64,000 nt of DNA from Streptomyces sp. NBC_01217 (GCF_035994185.1 NZ_CP108538.1:3658001-3722000); one strand, 5' to 3'. Positions 35,268 through 44,308 are shown, numbered from the stretch's first letter. Program-made: numbers and translations. Notes: generated by a model from the sequence alone, not told the origin.

Positions 35268-35798
35268 CTACCTCCGCGGCCTGACGACGACCGCGTCGCC
35301 GTCGGCGAGCGGGCTGCCGAGGGCGGGGACGACCGTGTCGTGGGCGGCGACGGTGACGCCCTGGTCGTCGAGGAGTCCGTCGACGTCGTCCGCGAAGGTG
35401 TGCAGGGTGCGGGGCGTGCCGTCGACGTCCAGCGTCACCGCCTTGTCGCAGACCACGAACGCGGTGGTGCCACCGGCCAGGACCGCGACGACGAGGGCCT
35501 GCGGCACGAGGCGGCGCAGGCTCTCGGGGCGTACGGGCGCCTTGCGCCGCCGGGCGGCCCTGCGCGCCGCCGCCCGCCCGCCGGTCGTACCGGTCGCGCC
35601 GCTTGCGCCGGGGCGGACCTGCCGGGGCACCAGGGGCGTGTCGAGGACGGTCGGGGTGCGGACCGCCCGGACGACGAGCGTCAGCCGCTCGTGGAGCGGT
35701 ACGGACGCGGGGGCCGGCGGAGAAGCGGCGGGCGGCGTCGCCACCGCCGTGCGCCCCCTGCCGCGTGCTGCGCGGTGACTGCCCTTCGAATTGCTCAC
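35268..35798 (-). CDS. Truncated Rpf-family protein: one ubiquitin-like DUF348 only
   Basis: A 176-residue protein. A basic, Ala/Pro-rich N-terminal tail is followed by one TM (about 105-121) and a single DUF348 domain (about 125-176, VTLDVDGTPRTLHTF to ADGDAVVVRPRR). Full-length RpfB/RpfC-type proteins next to ksgA carry two more DUF348 domains, a G5 domain and a transglycosylase-like Rpf domain. None remains here: TAG falls at 35268, and rsmA starts 30 bp on. GTG 35798 has GGAG 5 nt upstream. It is probably inactive as a muralytic factor, though a membrane stub could be made. Confidence 0.72.
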   Translation of the reverse strand: MSNSKGSHRAARGRGRTAVATPPAASPPAPASVPLHERLTLVVRAVRTPTVLDTPLVPRQVRPGASGATGTTGGRAAARRAARRRKAPVRPESLRRLVPQALVVAVLAGGTTAFVVCDKAVTLDVDGTPRTLHTFADDVDGLLDDQGVTVAAHDTVVPALGSPLADGDAVVVRPRR

Positions 35799-35917
35799 GA
35801 CGCTCCAGAGGATCGGATCGGCCGGCTCGCCCGATGGCGCCCGGGACGATAGCGGAGCATCGGTGACTCTCCAAAACGGCTCGACTACGCACCGTCGCCG
35901 GGGAGTTGACCGGCAGC

Positions 35918-35931
35918 GACCGGTACCGGTC
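35918..35931. repeat. Perfect 14-bp palindrome at the tatD stop
   Basis: GACCGGTACCGGTC is self-complementary and overlaps the first bases of the tatD stop codon. It may help end the leftward tatD transcript. Confidence 0.5.
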
Positions 35932-36796
35932 AGTAGTCGAATGCCCGCGCGGTGTTGTCGGAGACGGCCGAGGCCAGAGTGTCCTCGTCCACGCCCTTCA
36001 CCTCCGCCATGGCACGCAGCGTGACGGGAATGAGGTACGGCGCGTTGGGCCGTCCGCGGTACGGGGCGGGGGTCAGGAAAGGCGCGTCCGTCTCGACCAG
36101 CACCAGTTCCGTCGGCGCGACGGCCAGTGCGTCCCGCAGCGGCTGGGCGTTCTTGAAGGTGACATTGCCCGCGAAGGACATGAAGTACCCGGCTTCCGCG
36201 CAGATCCTGGCCATCTCGGCGTCGCCGGAGTAGCAGTGGAAGACGGTCCGTTCGGGGGCGCCCGCGTCGGCGAGGATCCGCAGCACGTCCGCGTGCGCCT
36301 CGCGGTCGTGGATGACCAGTGCCTTGCCGTGCCGCTTGGCGATCTCGATGTGGGCCCGGAAGGACTCCTCCTGCGCGGCCAGGCCCTCGGGGCCGGTGCG
36401 GAAGCGGTCGAGCCCGGTCTCGCCGACACCGCGTACGTGGTCGAGTGCGGCCAGCGCGTCGATCTCCGCGAGCGCCTCGTGCAGCGCCGCGGCCCCGCCC
36501 CCTTCCCGCGCCCCCTGCCGGGACCAGCCATCGGGGTCGCCGTGCACGATGCGCGGCGCCTCGTTGGGGTGCAGGGCGACCGCCGCGTGCACGTTCGCGT
36601 GCGCGGCGGCGGTCTCCGCGGCCCAGCGCGAACCGGCCACGTCGCAGCCCACCTGGATCACGGTGGTCACATTGACCGCGGCGGCCCTGGCCAGACCCTC
36701 CTCGACGGTCGCGTCCTGCATGTCCAGGTGGGTGTGCGAATCGGCGACCGGCACCCGGAGGGGTTCGGGCAGCGGCGGGGCTTCGGTACGGCTCAT
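35930..36796 (-). CDS. TatD-family metal-dependent hydrolase
   Basis: A 288-residue amidohydrolase-fold protein. The metal site DSHTHLD (19-25) begins the TIM barrel. GETGLDRF, HDREAHADVLRIL and HCYSGDAE follow, and the C-terminal ETDAPFLTPAPYRGRPN motif is intact. TatD enzymes are Mg-dependent nucleases or quality-control hydrolases. ATG 36796 lies at the expected distance from the first motif. Full length. Confidence 0.93.
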   Translation of the reverse strand: MSRTEAPPLPEPLRVPVADSHTHLDMQDATVEEGLARAAAVNVTTVIQVGCDVAGSRWAAETAAAHANVHAAVALHPNEAPRIVHGDPDGWSRQGAREGGGAAALHEALAEIDALAALDHVRGVGETGLDRFRTGPEGLAAQEESFRAHIEIAKRHGKALVIHDREAHADVLRILADAGAPERTVFHCYSGDAEMARICAEAGYFMSFAGNVTFKNAQPLRDALAVAPTELVLVETDAPFLTPAPYRGRPNAPYLIPVTLRAMAEVKGVDEDTLASAVSDNTARAFDY

Positions 36797-36850
36797 GCCG
36801 ACGATCGTACGAGGACCGCGCCGGGGGCCTTGCGCCCGATGGGCCGGGTC

Positions 36851-37240
36851 CTACTTCCGGTGGAAGGGGTGCAGCAGGTCGGACAGGTGCCAGTGGCGCT
36901 CCGCGCCCGTGTGGGCGACGGCGGCGGCCACGGCCCCGCCGTCCCGGGCGCCGGTGTCCTCGATCGCCCGCCGCTTCGGCCCGGGGTTGTGGAGCAGCTG
37001 CTGGACGGTCGAGACCCGGCCGGCCCCCATGATCCGGACCACGTGTCCGCCGCAGTTCGTGCACGTCGGCCTGGAAAGGGGGGAGGGCACCCGTTCCCCG
37101 TCGGCCTTGTAGATGACGAAATCCTTGTTGGAGCCGTCGACGTGGTGCTCTATTTCGTAGGCCTGCTCCCAGCCGTATCCGCACCTCATGCAGGCGAAGG
37201 CATACGCCTCGTGCACGGTGGTTGCTGCGCTCTCGCTCAT
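36851..37240 (-). CDS. Zinc-ribbon-like small protein
   Basis: A 129-residue soluble protein with two CxxC knuckles (C17/C20 in CMRCGYGW and C60/C63 in CTNCGG), typical of a zinc ribbon. The middle carries EIEHHVDGSNKDFVIYKADGERVPSP. I do not recognise a function. It precedes tatD on the same strand, with a 54-bp gap. Confidence 0.75.
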   Translation of the reverse strand: MSESAATTVHEAYAFACMRCGYGWEQAYEIEHHVDGSNKDFVIYKADGERVPSPLSRPTCTNCGGHVVRIMGAGRVSTVQQLLHNPGPKRRAIEDTGARDGGAVAAAVAHTGAERHWHLSDLLHPFHRK

Positions 37241-37349
37241 GCCTGCTCCTTAGTCCGCCGGACTGGCACTCCGAAAAGTGCGTCCCCGATCCAGTGGACG
37301 CCTTTACCGGCGGGGGCGCATCAGGCCTGTCGAGTGTTGGAGCGGATTT

Positions 37350-37372
37350 GGCCTTTCCGTGGCAGAAAGGCC
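37350..37372 (-). terminator. Hairpin left of the IS, formerly downstream of rsmI
   Basis: GGCCTTTC (37350-37357) pairs with GAAAGGCC (37365-37372) around a 7-nt loop. It lies about 45 bp left of the IS. Before insertion it would have been 45-50 bp after the rsmI stop, so it is probably the rsmI terminator, now separated by the element. Confidence 0.55.
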
Positions 37373-37418
37373 CGGCGCACGGCTCGCGCTTTGCATTTCA
37401 CGATAGTCCTTTGCCTTA

Positions 37419-38294
37419 GAGGATGTCTCACGTGGTGATGGTGTGAGCTGCGGCATGATGTCTCTTCGTGAGTGCCGATCTGTCGCAGCGGCTGGTTCCT
37501 GACGGTCTGTGGGAACTCGTCGCCCCGTTGTTGCCGTCGTTCAACTCCCGTCCGCAGGGTGGTGGGACTGCGCCGCTGGATGAGCGGGCTGTGTTCACGG
37601 CGGTGGTGTACGTGCTGACCAGCGGGTGCGCCTGGCGGCACCTGCCGGAGACGTTCGGGGTGTCGCCCGCGACGGCACACCGTCGGTTCACCGCGTGGAC
37701 CCAGGCGGGGCTGTGGCGCCGATTGCACCGGGCGATCCTGGACGAACTCGGCGCCAGGGGCGAGCTCGACTGGACCTCCGCAATCGTTGACGCCGCGTCG
37801 GTGCGGGCGAAAAGGGGGGTTCGCTGACCGGGCCGAACCCGGTCGATCGCGGCAAGAAGGGCAGCAAACTGCACGTGCTGTCCGAGGCCCAGGGCATCCC
37901 ACTCGCCATCGCCGTGTCCGGCGCAAACATGCACGACAGCCTCGCCCTCAAGCCGCTGATCCGTGGCATACCCGCCATCCGTTCCCGGCGCGGACCCCGT
38001 CGGCGCCGCCCAGTCAAACTCCGCGCCGATAAGGCGTACTTCTCCGCTGACCACCTCGCCTGGCTGCGTGAACGGGGGCTGATCCCGCGCATCGCCCGGC
38101 CGGGCATCGAATCCGGCGAACGGCTCGGCCGGCACCGCTGGAAGATCGAGCGGTCCATCGCCTGGTTGTTCGGCTACCGCCGCCTCACCGTCCGGTACGA
38201 ACGAAAGGGCTCGCACTTCCTCGCCTTCCTCGGCCTGGCCGCCGTCCTGACCTGCTACAAGAAACTCGCGAAACTTGCCACGTGAGACACCCTC
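37419..38294 (+). mobile_element. IS5-family insertion sequence, complete
   Basis: An 876-bp element with 17-bp terminal inverted repeats (37419-37435, GAGGATGTCTCACGTGG, and 38278-38294, one mismatch). It is flanked by a 3-bp TTA target duplication (37416-37418 and 38295-38297). It has two overlapping reading frames joined by a -1 frameshift. The 3-bp TTA duplication and length suggest the IS1031-like branch of IS5. Ends and frames are intact, so it may be active. Confidence 0.92.
37468..38285 (+). CDS. IS5-family transposase, programmed -1 frameshift
   Basis: The first frame (37468-37827, 119 aa, GTG start) carries the DUF4096-type N-terminal region (LSQRLVPDGLWELVAPLLPSF, GCAWRHLPETFG). 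The DDE core continues in the -1 frame and ends at 38285 (LHVLSEAQGIPLAIAVSGANMHD, RWKIERSIAWLFGYRR). The switch is at AAAAGGGGGG (37810-37819); reading -1 restores the conserved VRAKRGGSLTGPNPVDRG stretch. The catalytic residues are the Asp in VDAASV, Asp in ANMHD and Glu in WKIER. An intact transposase needs frameshifting. Confidence 0.9.
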
Positions 38295-39164
38295 TTACTG
38301 GGGGCCGGTTCGCTCCGCGTTCTTTGCCGCGACGACCGCATCGAAGACTTCGCGCTTGGGCAGCCCCGCATCCGCGGCGACGGCGGCGATGGCCTCCTTG
38401 CGCCGCTCCCCCGCCTCCTCGCGCACCCGCACCCTGCGCACCAGCTCCGCGGCATCCAGTTCCCCGGGTCCGGAGTCGGCCGCGCCCTCGACGACGACGG
38501 TGATCTCGCCGCGTACCCCTTCGGCCGCCCAGGCCGCCAGCTCGCCGAGCGGGCCTCGCTTCACTTCCTCGTACGTCTTGGTCAGCTCCCGGCACACGGC
38601 GGCCCGGCGGTCGGCGCCGAAGACCTCGGCCATCGCGGCGAGGGTGTCGTCGAGCCGGTGCGGGGCCTCGAAGAAGACCATGGTGCGGCGCTCCTCGGCG
38701 ACCTCGCGCAGCTTGCCGAGCCGTTCGCCGGCCTTGCGCGGCAGGAAGCCCTCGAAGCAGAAACGGTCGACGGGCAGCGCGGACAGGGCGAGCGCGGTGA
38801 GCACGGCGGACGGGCCGGGGACCGCGGTGACCTTGATGTTCTTCTCCACGGCGGCGGCCACGAGCCGGTAGCCGGGGTCGGAGACGGACGGCATCCCGGC
38901 GTCCGTGACCAGCAGGACGCGGGCGCCGCCGGTCAGCGCCTCGACGAGTTCGGGCGTACGCGCCGACTCGTTGCCCTCGAAGTAGGAGACGACCCGCCCC
39001 GTGGTGTGGATGCCGAGGGCCTGGGTGAGGCGGCGCAGCCTGCGGGTGTCCTCGGCGGCGACGACATCGGCCGTCTCCAGTTCGGCGGCGAGGCGTGGCG
39101 GGGCGTCCGCCACATCGCCGATGGGGGTTCCTGCGAGTACCAGCGTTCCAGTCGTTCCAGTCAC
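38295..39164 (-). CDS. rsmI: 16S rRNA (cytidine-1402-2'-O)-methyltransferase
   Basis: A 289-residue tetrapyrrole-methylase-fold enzyme that methylates C1402 in the ribosomal P-site. The N-terminal LVLAGTPIGDVADAPPRL and VVAAEDTRRLRRL motifs, then VLLVTDAGMPSVSDPGYRLV and GPSAVLTALALS are characteristic. The stop codon TAA is itself the IS target duplication, so the C-terminus is preserved. GTG 39164 is 9 nt after GGGAGG; ATG 39173 overlaps the ribosome site. Confidence 0.94.
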   Translation of the reverse strand: MTGTTGTLVLAGTPIGDVADAPPRLAAELETADVVAAEDTRRLRRLTQALGIHTTGRVVSYFEGNESARTPELVEALTGGARVLLVTDAGMPSVSDPGYRLVAAAVEKNIKVTAVPGPSAVLTALALSALPVDRFCFEGFLPRKAGERLGKLREVAEERRTMVFFEAPHRLDDTLAAMAEVFGADRRAAVCRELTKTYEEVKRGPLGELAAWAAEGVRGEITVVVEGAADSGPGELDAAELVRRVRVREEAGERRKEAIAAVAADAGLPKREVFDAVVAAKNAERTGPQ

Positions 39165-39226
39165 ATGAGTCATCCTCCCAGCACGGGCGACAGCACTCGC
39201 ACAGAAGCGTTCCCTACGATGGCGCG

Positions 39227-40993
39227 GTGACGAGTACTGCGCCCGAAGCCCGACAGGGCCAAGACGCCGGGGAATCCTGCGGCGAAGAGCCGGCCTCCTG
39301 GCAGCAGCGGCTGCGCCGCTTCGGCCATTCGCCCCGGCCCGGAATCGGGCTGCGTGAACGGCTGGTACCGCCGTACACCAGGCCCGGAGCCCAGCTGTGG
39401 GCGGTGCTCGGGATCTCCCCGCCGACGGCCGAGCGGCTGGTGCGGTGGTCCGCCTGGGGCGGTCCGCTGCTGGTGGCGCTGGTCGCCGGGGTGCTGCGGT
39501 TCTGGAACCTGGGCAGCCCGCACGCGCTGATATTCGACGAGACGTACTACGCCAAGGATTCCTGGGCGCTGATCCACCAGGGGTACGAGGGCGACTGGCC
39601 CAAGGACGTCGACAAGCTGATCCTCGACGATCCGTCGAGGGTGCACATCCCGGTGGATCCGGGTTATGTGGTGCACCCGCCGGTCGGCAAGTGGATCATC
39701 GGCTTCGGTGAGCAGCTCTTCGGTTTCACGCCGTTCGGCTGGCGGTTCATGGTCGCGGTGCTCGGCACGCTGTCGGTGCTGATGCTGTGCCGGATCGGGC
39801 GGCGGCTGTTCCGCTCGACGTTCCTGGGGTGTCTGGCGGGCGCGCTGCTCGCCGTCGACGGTCTGCACTTCGTGATGAGCCGCACCGCACTGCTCGACCT
39901 GGTGCTGATGTTCTTCGTGCTGGCGGCGTTCGGCGCTCTGCTGACCGACCGCGACTGGGCGCGGCGCCGCCTCGCCGCCGCGCTGCCGGTCGACGAGGAG
40001 GGGGTGCTGCGCCCGGACGCCCGGGTCGCGGAGAACCTGCGGCTGGGATGGCGTCCCTGGCGGCTCGTCGCCGGGCTGATGCTGGGGCTCGCCTTCGCCA
40101 CCAAGTGGAACGGTCTGTACATCCTGGTCGGCTTCGGTCTGATGACGGTGCTGTGGGATGTGGGCGCGCGCCGGACCGCGGGTGCGGTCCGGCCGCACGA
40201 GGCGGTGCTGAAGCGGGATCTGCTGCCGGCGTTCGCCTCGACGGTCCCGGTCGCGGTCCTCACCTACCTCGTCTCCTGGACCGGCTGGATCGTCACCGAC
40301 AAGGGCTACTACCGGAACTGGGCGCAGACCGACGGCAGGGGCGGCAGCTGGACGTGGCTGCCGGACTGGCTGCGCAGCCTGTGGCACTACGAGTACCAGG
40401 TCTACGAATTCCATGTGAATCTGACGTCCGGCCACACCTACCAGTCCAATCCCTGGAGCTGGATCGTGCTCGGCCGGCCCGTCTCGTACTTCTGGGCGGA
40501 GGAGCCCGGCTGCGCGGCGTCGGAGACCGGCAAGTGCTCGCGCGAGGTGCTGGCGATCGGGACGCCGCTGCTGTGGTGGGCGGCGTGCTTCGCCCTGGTG
40601 TACGTGCTGTGGCGGTGGTTCTTCCGGCGTGACTGGCGGGCGGGCGCGATCGCCTGCGGTGTGGCGGCGGGCTGGCTGCCCTGGTTCCTCTACCAGGAGC
40701 GGACGATCTTCCTCTTCTACGCGGTCGTGTTCGTGCCGTTCCTGTGTCTGGCGGTCACGATGATGATCGGCGCGATGCTGGGACCGGCGGCGGGGACCGG
40801 GGCCAGACGCGAACTCGGTCTGGTGACCGGCGATCTGTCGGGGGAACGGCGACGGACACTGGGGGCGATCGCGGCGGGCGTGCTGGTGCTGCTGATCATC
40901 TGGAACTTCATTTACTTCTGGCCCATCTACACGGGAACGCCCATTCCCGACGGTTCATGGCGGGACCGGATGTGGCTGGATACCTGGATTTGA
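39227..40993 (+). CDS. pmt: Dolichyl-phosphate-mannose--protein mannosyltransferase (Pmt)
   Basis: A 588-residue GT39-type polytopic membrane enzyme with about 10-11 TM helices that O-mannosylates exported proteins. Early LIFDETYYAKDSWALI carries the DE pair of the family, and the C-terminal part keeps the large periplasmic loops and late TM segments. In S. coelicolor, Pmt is needed for phage phiC31 infection. The start is GTG 39227; no strong ribosome site is seen. It is divergent from rsmI. Confidence 0.92.
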   Translation: MTSTAPEARQGQDAGESCGEEPASWQQRLRRFGHSPRPGIGLRERLVPPYTRPGAQLWAVLGISPPTAERLVRWSAWGGPLLVALVAGVLRFWNLGSPHALIFDETYYAKDSWALIHQGYEGDWPKDVDKLILDDPSRVHIPVDPGYVVHPPVGKWIIGFGEQLFGFTPFGWRFMVAVLGTLSVLMLCRIGRRLFRSTFLGCLAGALLAVDGLHFVMSRTALLDLVLMFFVLAAFGALLTDRDWARRRLAAALPVDEEGVLRPDARVAENLRLGWRPWRLVAGLMLGLAFATKWNGLYILVGFGLMTVLWDVGARRTAGAVRPHEAVLKRDLLPAFASTVPVAVLTYLVSWTGWIVTDKGYYRNWAQTDGRGGSWTWLPDWLRSLWHYEYQVYEFHVNLTSGHTYQSNPWSWIVLGRPVSYFWAEEPGCAASETGKCSREVLAIGTPLLWWAACFALVYVLWRWFFRRDWRAGAIACGVAAGWLPWFLYQERTIFLFYAVVFVPFLCLAVTMMIGAMLGPAAGTGARRELGLVTGDLSGERRRTLGAIAAGVLVLLIIWNFIYFWPIYTGTPIPDGSWRDRMWLDTWI

Positions 40994-41014
40994 CCGTCAC
41001 ACCTTGATTTGACC

Positions 41015-41035
41015 GATGTATTCACGATGTATTCA
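41015..41035. repeat. Direct repeats between pmt and the PBP gene
   Basis: GATGTATTCA occurs at 41015-41024 and 41026-41035 (11-bp period, one helical turn). Just before it, GATTTGACCG occurs at 40987-40996 and 41006-41015 (19-bp period), the first copy covering the pmt stop. Confidence 0.65.
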
Positions 41036-41106
41036 ACCCCCACGCATTGCGTTCCGATAAAGACCGTCCCGGCCGTCACCACCGTCCCGTAGGGTGCCAG
41101 CAGCAT

Positions 41107-41128
41107 CCCCTTGAACACGTTCAAGGGG
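41107..41128. promoter_or_regulatory. Long palindrome before the PBP gene
   Basis: Perfect 10-bp arms CCCCTTGAAC and GTTCAAGGGG are separated by 2 bp (AC). The site lies 28 bp before the ATG, so it could be an operator or a hairpin in the leader. Confidence 0.7.
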
Positions 41129-41155
41129 AACTTCCTGGGGAGGGGGACTGCAGGG

Positions 41156-42790
41156 ATGCGCAGTGGAGCGAAGGTTGCGATAGTCGGCGGAGTGTTCGCG
41201 GTCGTGGTCGGCGGGGTGGGCTATGGGGCCTACAACGTTCTGGACGCACTGAACGGCGGGGGCGGCGGCACGGACAGCAAGTCCACCGCCGCCGAGGTGA
41301 AGACGGGACCGGTCACCAAGGCGGAGATCGACGACGCGTCGGAGAAGTTCCTCAAGGCCTGGGCGAGCGGTGACGCGGCCGTCGCGTCCCAGCTCACCAA
41401 CAACGCGGCCGAGGCCGAACCGGCCCTGAGCGGCTACCGCGAGATCGCCCATGTCACCGAGGCCGTGATCACTCCGGGCCCCGCGGTCGGCACGAAGGTG
41501 CCGTACACGGTGAAGGCGACCGTGTCGTTCGGGGGAAAGTCCAAGCCCTGGTCGTACTCCTCCGAACTGACCGTGGTGCGCGGCCTGACCACCGGCAGGC
41601 CCCTGGTCGACTGGTCCCCCACCGTGATCCACCCTGATCTGACGGCCGGCGCGTCGCTGAAGACGGGTGAGGCGTCGACGCCGTCGATCGAGGCCCTCGA
41701 CCACAACGGCAAGGTGCTCACCAAGGAGAAGTACCCCTCTCTGGGGCCGATCCTGGACGCGCTGCGCGAGAAGTACGGGGAGAAGTCGGGCGGCACCGCG
41801 GGCATCGAGACCTGGATCGAGAGCGCGGACGCGGGCGGCACGGACAAGACCCTGCTGACCCTCACCAAGGGAAAGCCCGGCAGGCTGCAGACGACGCTGG
41901 ACGCCGACGCCCAGGCGGCGGCCGAGGTGGCCGTGAAGAAGTTCAGCCAGGCCTCGGTGGTCGCGGTCCGGCCGTCCACGGGCGCGATCCGCGCGGTCGC
42001 CAACAATCCGGCCACCGGATTCAACGCGGCGATGCAGGGCAAGCAGGCGCCGGGATCGACGATGAAGATCGTGACCGCGGCGATGCTGATCGAGAAGGGC
42101 CTCACCTCGGCCAACCAGAAGATCGAGTGCCCGCCGACCGCGACGTACTACAGCCGCACCTTCAAGAACCTGGACGACTTCTCCATTCCCGACGGCACCC
42201 TGACGACCAGCTTCGCCCGGTCCTGCAACACGGCCTTCATCAAGCTGATCGACGACGCGAAGGACGACGCGGCGCTCGCCAAGGAGGCCCGCGACGTCTT
42301 CGGGATCGGCCTGGACTGGCAGACCGGTGTGGTGTCCTTCGACGGCAGCGTGCCCGAGGAGACCCACGGCGAGGCGGCAGCGCAGTACATCGGTCAGGGC
42401 ACGGTCCAGATGAACGCCCTCAACATGGCGTCCATCACCGCCACCGCGAAGAACGGCACCTTCCACCAGCCGATCCTCGTGGACCGTTCCCTGGACGGCC
42501 GGACGCTCGCCACCGCCTCCCGGTCGCTGTCTCCGTCCGTCTCCCAACAGCTCACCAACATGATGCGCCAGACCGCGAGTTGGGGCACCGGCAAGAACGC
42601 GATGGCCTCGGTCGGCGGCGACAAGGGCGCCAAGACGGGCTCGGCGGAGGTGGACGGCCAGGCCACGTCCAACAGCTGGTTCACCGGCTTCAGTAACGAC
42701 CTGGCCGCGGCGGCGGTCGTCCAGTCCGGCGGCCACGGCGGGGACGCGGCGGGACCGGTGGTGGCTGCGGTGCTGCGAGCGGGTTCATGA
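41156..42790 (+). CDS. Penicillin-binding protein (class B transpeptidase)
   Basis: A 544-residue protein with one N-terminal TM (about 5-30), then an NTF2-like MecA_N domain (about 45-150) and a transpeptidase domain. The active-site triad motifs are intact: STMK (Ser about 301), SCN (about 356) and KTG (about 492, GAKTGSAEV). It crosslinks peptidoglycan peptides outside the membrane. ATG 41156 is preceded by GGAGG about 11 nt back; the TTG frame start lies inside the palindrome. It is followed by a hairpin terminator. Confidence 0.93.
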   Translation: MRSGAKVAIVGGVFAVVVGGVGYGAYNVLDALNGGGGGTDSKSTAAEVKTGPVTKAEIDDASEKFLKAWASGDAAVASQLTNNAAEAEPALSGYREIAHVTEAVITPGPAVGTKVPYTVKATVSFGGKSKPWSYSSELTVVRGLTTGRPLVDWSPTVIHPDLTAGASLKTGEASTPSIEALDHNGKVLTKEKYPSLGPILDALREKYGEKSGGTAGIETWIESADAGGTDKTLLTLTKGKPGRLQTTLDADAQAAAEVAVKKFSQASVVAVRPSTGAIRAVANNPATGFNAAMQGKQAPGSTMKIVTAAMLIEKGLTSANQKIECPPTATYYSRTFKNLDDFSIPDGTLTTSFARSCNTAFIKLIDDAKDDAALAKEARDVFGIGLDWQTGVVSFDGSVPEETHGEAAAQYIGQGTVQMNALNMASITATAKNGTFHQPILVDRSLDGRTLATASRSLSPSVSQQLTNMMRQTASWGTGKNAMASVGGDKGAKTGSAEVDGQATSNSWFTGFSNDLAAAAVVQSGGHGGDAAGPVVAAVLRAGS

Positions 42791-42805
42791 CGCGCCGGCC
42801 GGCAA

Positions 42806-42841
42806 GGCCGCCCGCGCGGACGGGAGGCGTGGCGGGCGGCC
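42806..42841 (+). terminator. Hairpin after the PBP gene
   Basis: Arms GGCCGCCCGC (42806-42815) and GCGGGCGGCC (42832-42841) are exact complements with a 16-nt loop, 15 nt after the stop. Confidence 0.65.
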
Positions 42842-42904
42842 GGGGTTGCGCCATGCGTGCAATCCCGTCGCGTGCCCCATACAGCGTTCGCTAGCGTGCA
42901 CGGC

Positions 42905-43402
42905 ATGAGCACTCCCGACACCACCGCCGCCGAAGCCCATCCCCGATTCGCCGAAGCCCTGCGGGAGCTGGGGCTGCGGGTCGAGATCCGCCGGTTCCCG
43001 GAGGCCACGCGGACGGCCGCCGAGGCCGCCGCCGCGATCGGCTGCGAACTCAGCGAGATCGTCAAGTCCCTGGTCTTCGAGGCCGACGGCGACCCGGTGC
43101 TGGTCCTGATGGACGGATCGTCGCGCGTCGACGTCGAGCTCGTACGCGAGGAACTGGGCGCCGGGAAGGTCAAGCGGGCCGGGGCCGATCTGGTCCGGGA
43201 GACGACCGGGTACGCGATCGGGGGCGTGCCGCCCTTCGGCCACCGTACGAGGACCCGGGTGCTGGCCGACCGCGGGCTGCTGGACCACGACGTGGTGTGG
43301 GCGGCCGCGGGCACCCCGCACACCGTCTTCCCCCTCGACCCCAAGACGCTGATCGGGCATGCCGGCGGAACCCTGGTGGATGTGCGCGAGCAGTCCCGGT
43401 GA
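42905..43402 (+). CDS. YbaK/EbsC-type aminoacyl-tRNA deacylase
   Basis: A 165-residue YbaK/ProX-like editing domain that hydrolyses misacylated tRNA (typically Cys-tRNA-Pro). Conserved elements are EIVKSLVFEADG, TGYAIGGVPPFGH and the WAAAGTPHTVFPL/DPKTLIG end. ATG 42905 is preferred over the upstream in-frame start. Its stop overlaps the next gene's GTG (GTGA). Confidence 0.9.
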   Translation: MSTPDTTAAEAHPRFAEALRELGLRVEIRRFPEATRTAAEAAAAIGCELSEIVKSLVFEADGDPVLVLMDGSSRVDVELVREELGAGKVKRAGADLVRETTGYAIGGVPPFGHRTRTRVLADRGLLDHDVVWAAAGTPHTVFPLDPKTLIGHAGGTLVDVREQSR

Positions 43403-44250
43403 CGCCGCTGGTCGCCTTCGCCGTACTGATCGCCGCGATCACGCACGCCAGTTGGAACGCGATCGCGCACGCGGTCAAGGACCAGCTCCTCTCCTTCACC
43501 CTGATCTCCGGGTGCGGGCTGCTGATCTGCGTGCCGCTGGCCTGCTTCGCCCCCTTCCCGGCCGCCGGGGCCTGGCCGTATCTCCTCACCTCGGCCGTGC
43601 TGCACGTGGCGTACATGCTGCTGCTGATGCGCTCGTTCACCCTGGGCGACTTCGGCCAGATGTACCCGATCGCCCGGGGCACGGCACCGCTGGTGGTGAC
43701 GGTCCTCGCCGCCGTGTTCGTCGGTGAACGCCCCGACGCCTGGGCCACCGCGGGCGTCGCGGTGGCCTCCGCGGGGCTCGTCGGGCTCGCCCTCTGGGGC
43801 ATCCGGGGCTCCGGCAGCCGCCCGGACTGGCCGGCGCTGCTGGCCGCCGTCGCGACCGGCCTGGCCATCGCCGGGTACACCACGGTCGACGGGGTCGGGG
43901 TACGCGCCTCCGGCACCTCGCTCGGCTATATCGCCTGGCTGATCGTCCTGCAGGGGACGGCCATCCCCCTCTACGCGCTCCACCGCCGCCGGGGCGAACT
44001 CGCCGCCCAGCTGAAGCCGTTCGTCGCGCGCGGACTGCTGGGGGCGGCGCTGTCCGTGGCCGCGTACGGCCTCGTCCTGTGGGCCCAGACGCAGGCGGCA
44101 CTGGCCCCGATCGCGGCGCTCCGCGAGTCGTCGATCATCGTCGGCGCGGCCATAGGGACGGTGTTCTTCAAGGAACGCTTCGGCGCACCGCGCATCGCGG
44201 CGGCGGGGCTGATGGTGGTCGGCATCGGGCTGATGCTGCACACGAGCTGA
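43399..44250 (+). CDS. EamA/DMT-family exporter
   Basis: A 283-residue polytopic membrane protein with about 10 hydrophobic segments in two EamA repeats. VLIAAITHASWNAIAHAVKDQ opens the first, and YGLVLWAQTQAALAPIAALRESSIIVGAAIGTVFFKERF lies in the second. Likely metabolite or drug efflux. The start is GTG 43399, overlapping the YbaK stop, so translation is coupled. Confidence 0.9.
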   Translation: MTPLVAFAVLIAAITHASWNAIAHAVKDQLLSFTLISGCGLLICVPLACFAPFPAAGAWPYLLTSAVLHVAYMLLLMRSFTLGDFGQMYPIARGTAPLVVTVLAAVFVGERPDAWATAGVAVASAGLVGLALWGIRGSGSRPDWPALLAAVATGLAIAGYTTVDGVGVRASGTSLGYIAWLIVLQGTAIPLYALHRRRGELAAQLKPFVARGLLGAALSVAAYGLVLWAQTQAALAPIAALRESSIIVGAAIGTVFFKERFGAPRIAAAGLMVVGIGLMLHTS

Positions 44251-44308
44251 GCACGGCGGGGGCGGGGCGCCACCTACGCGGGCGAATGCCCCCGCACCCA
44301 GGCCGCCG

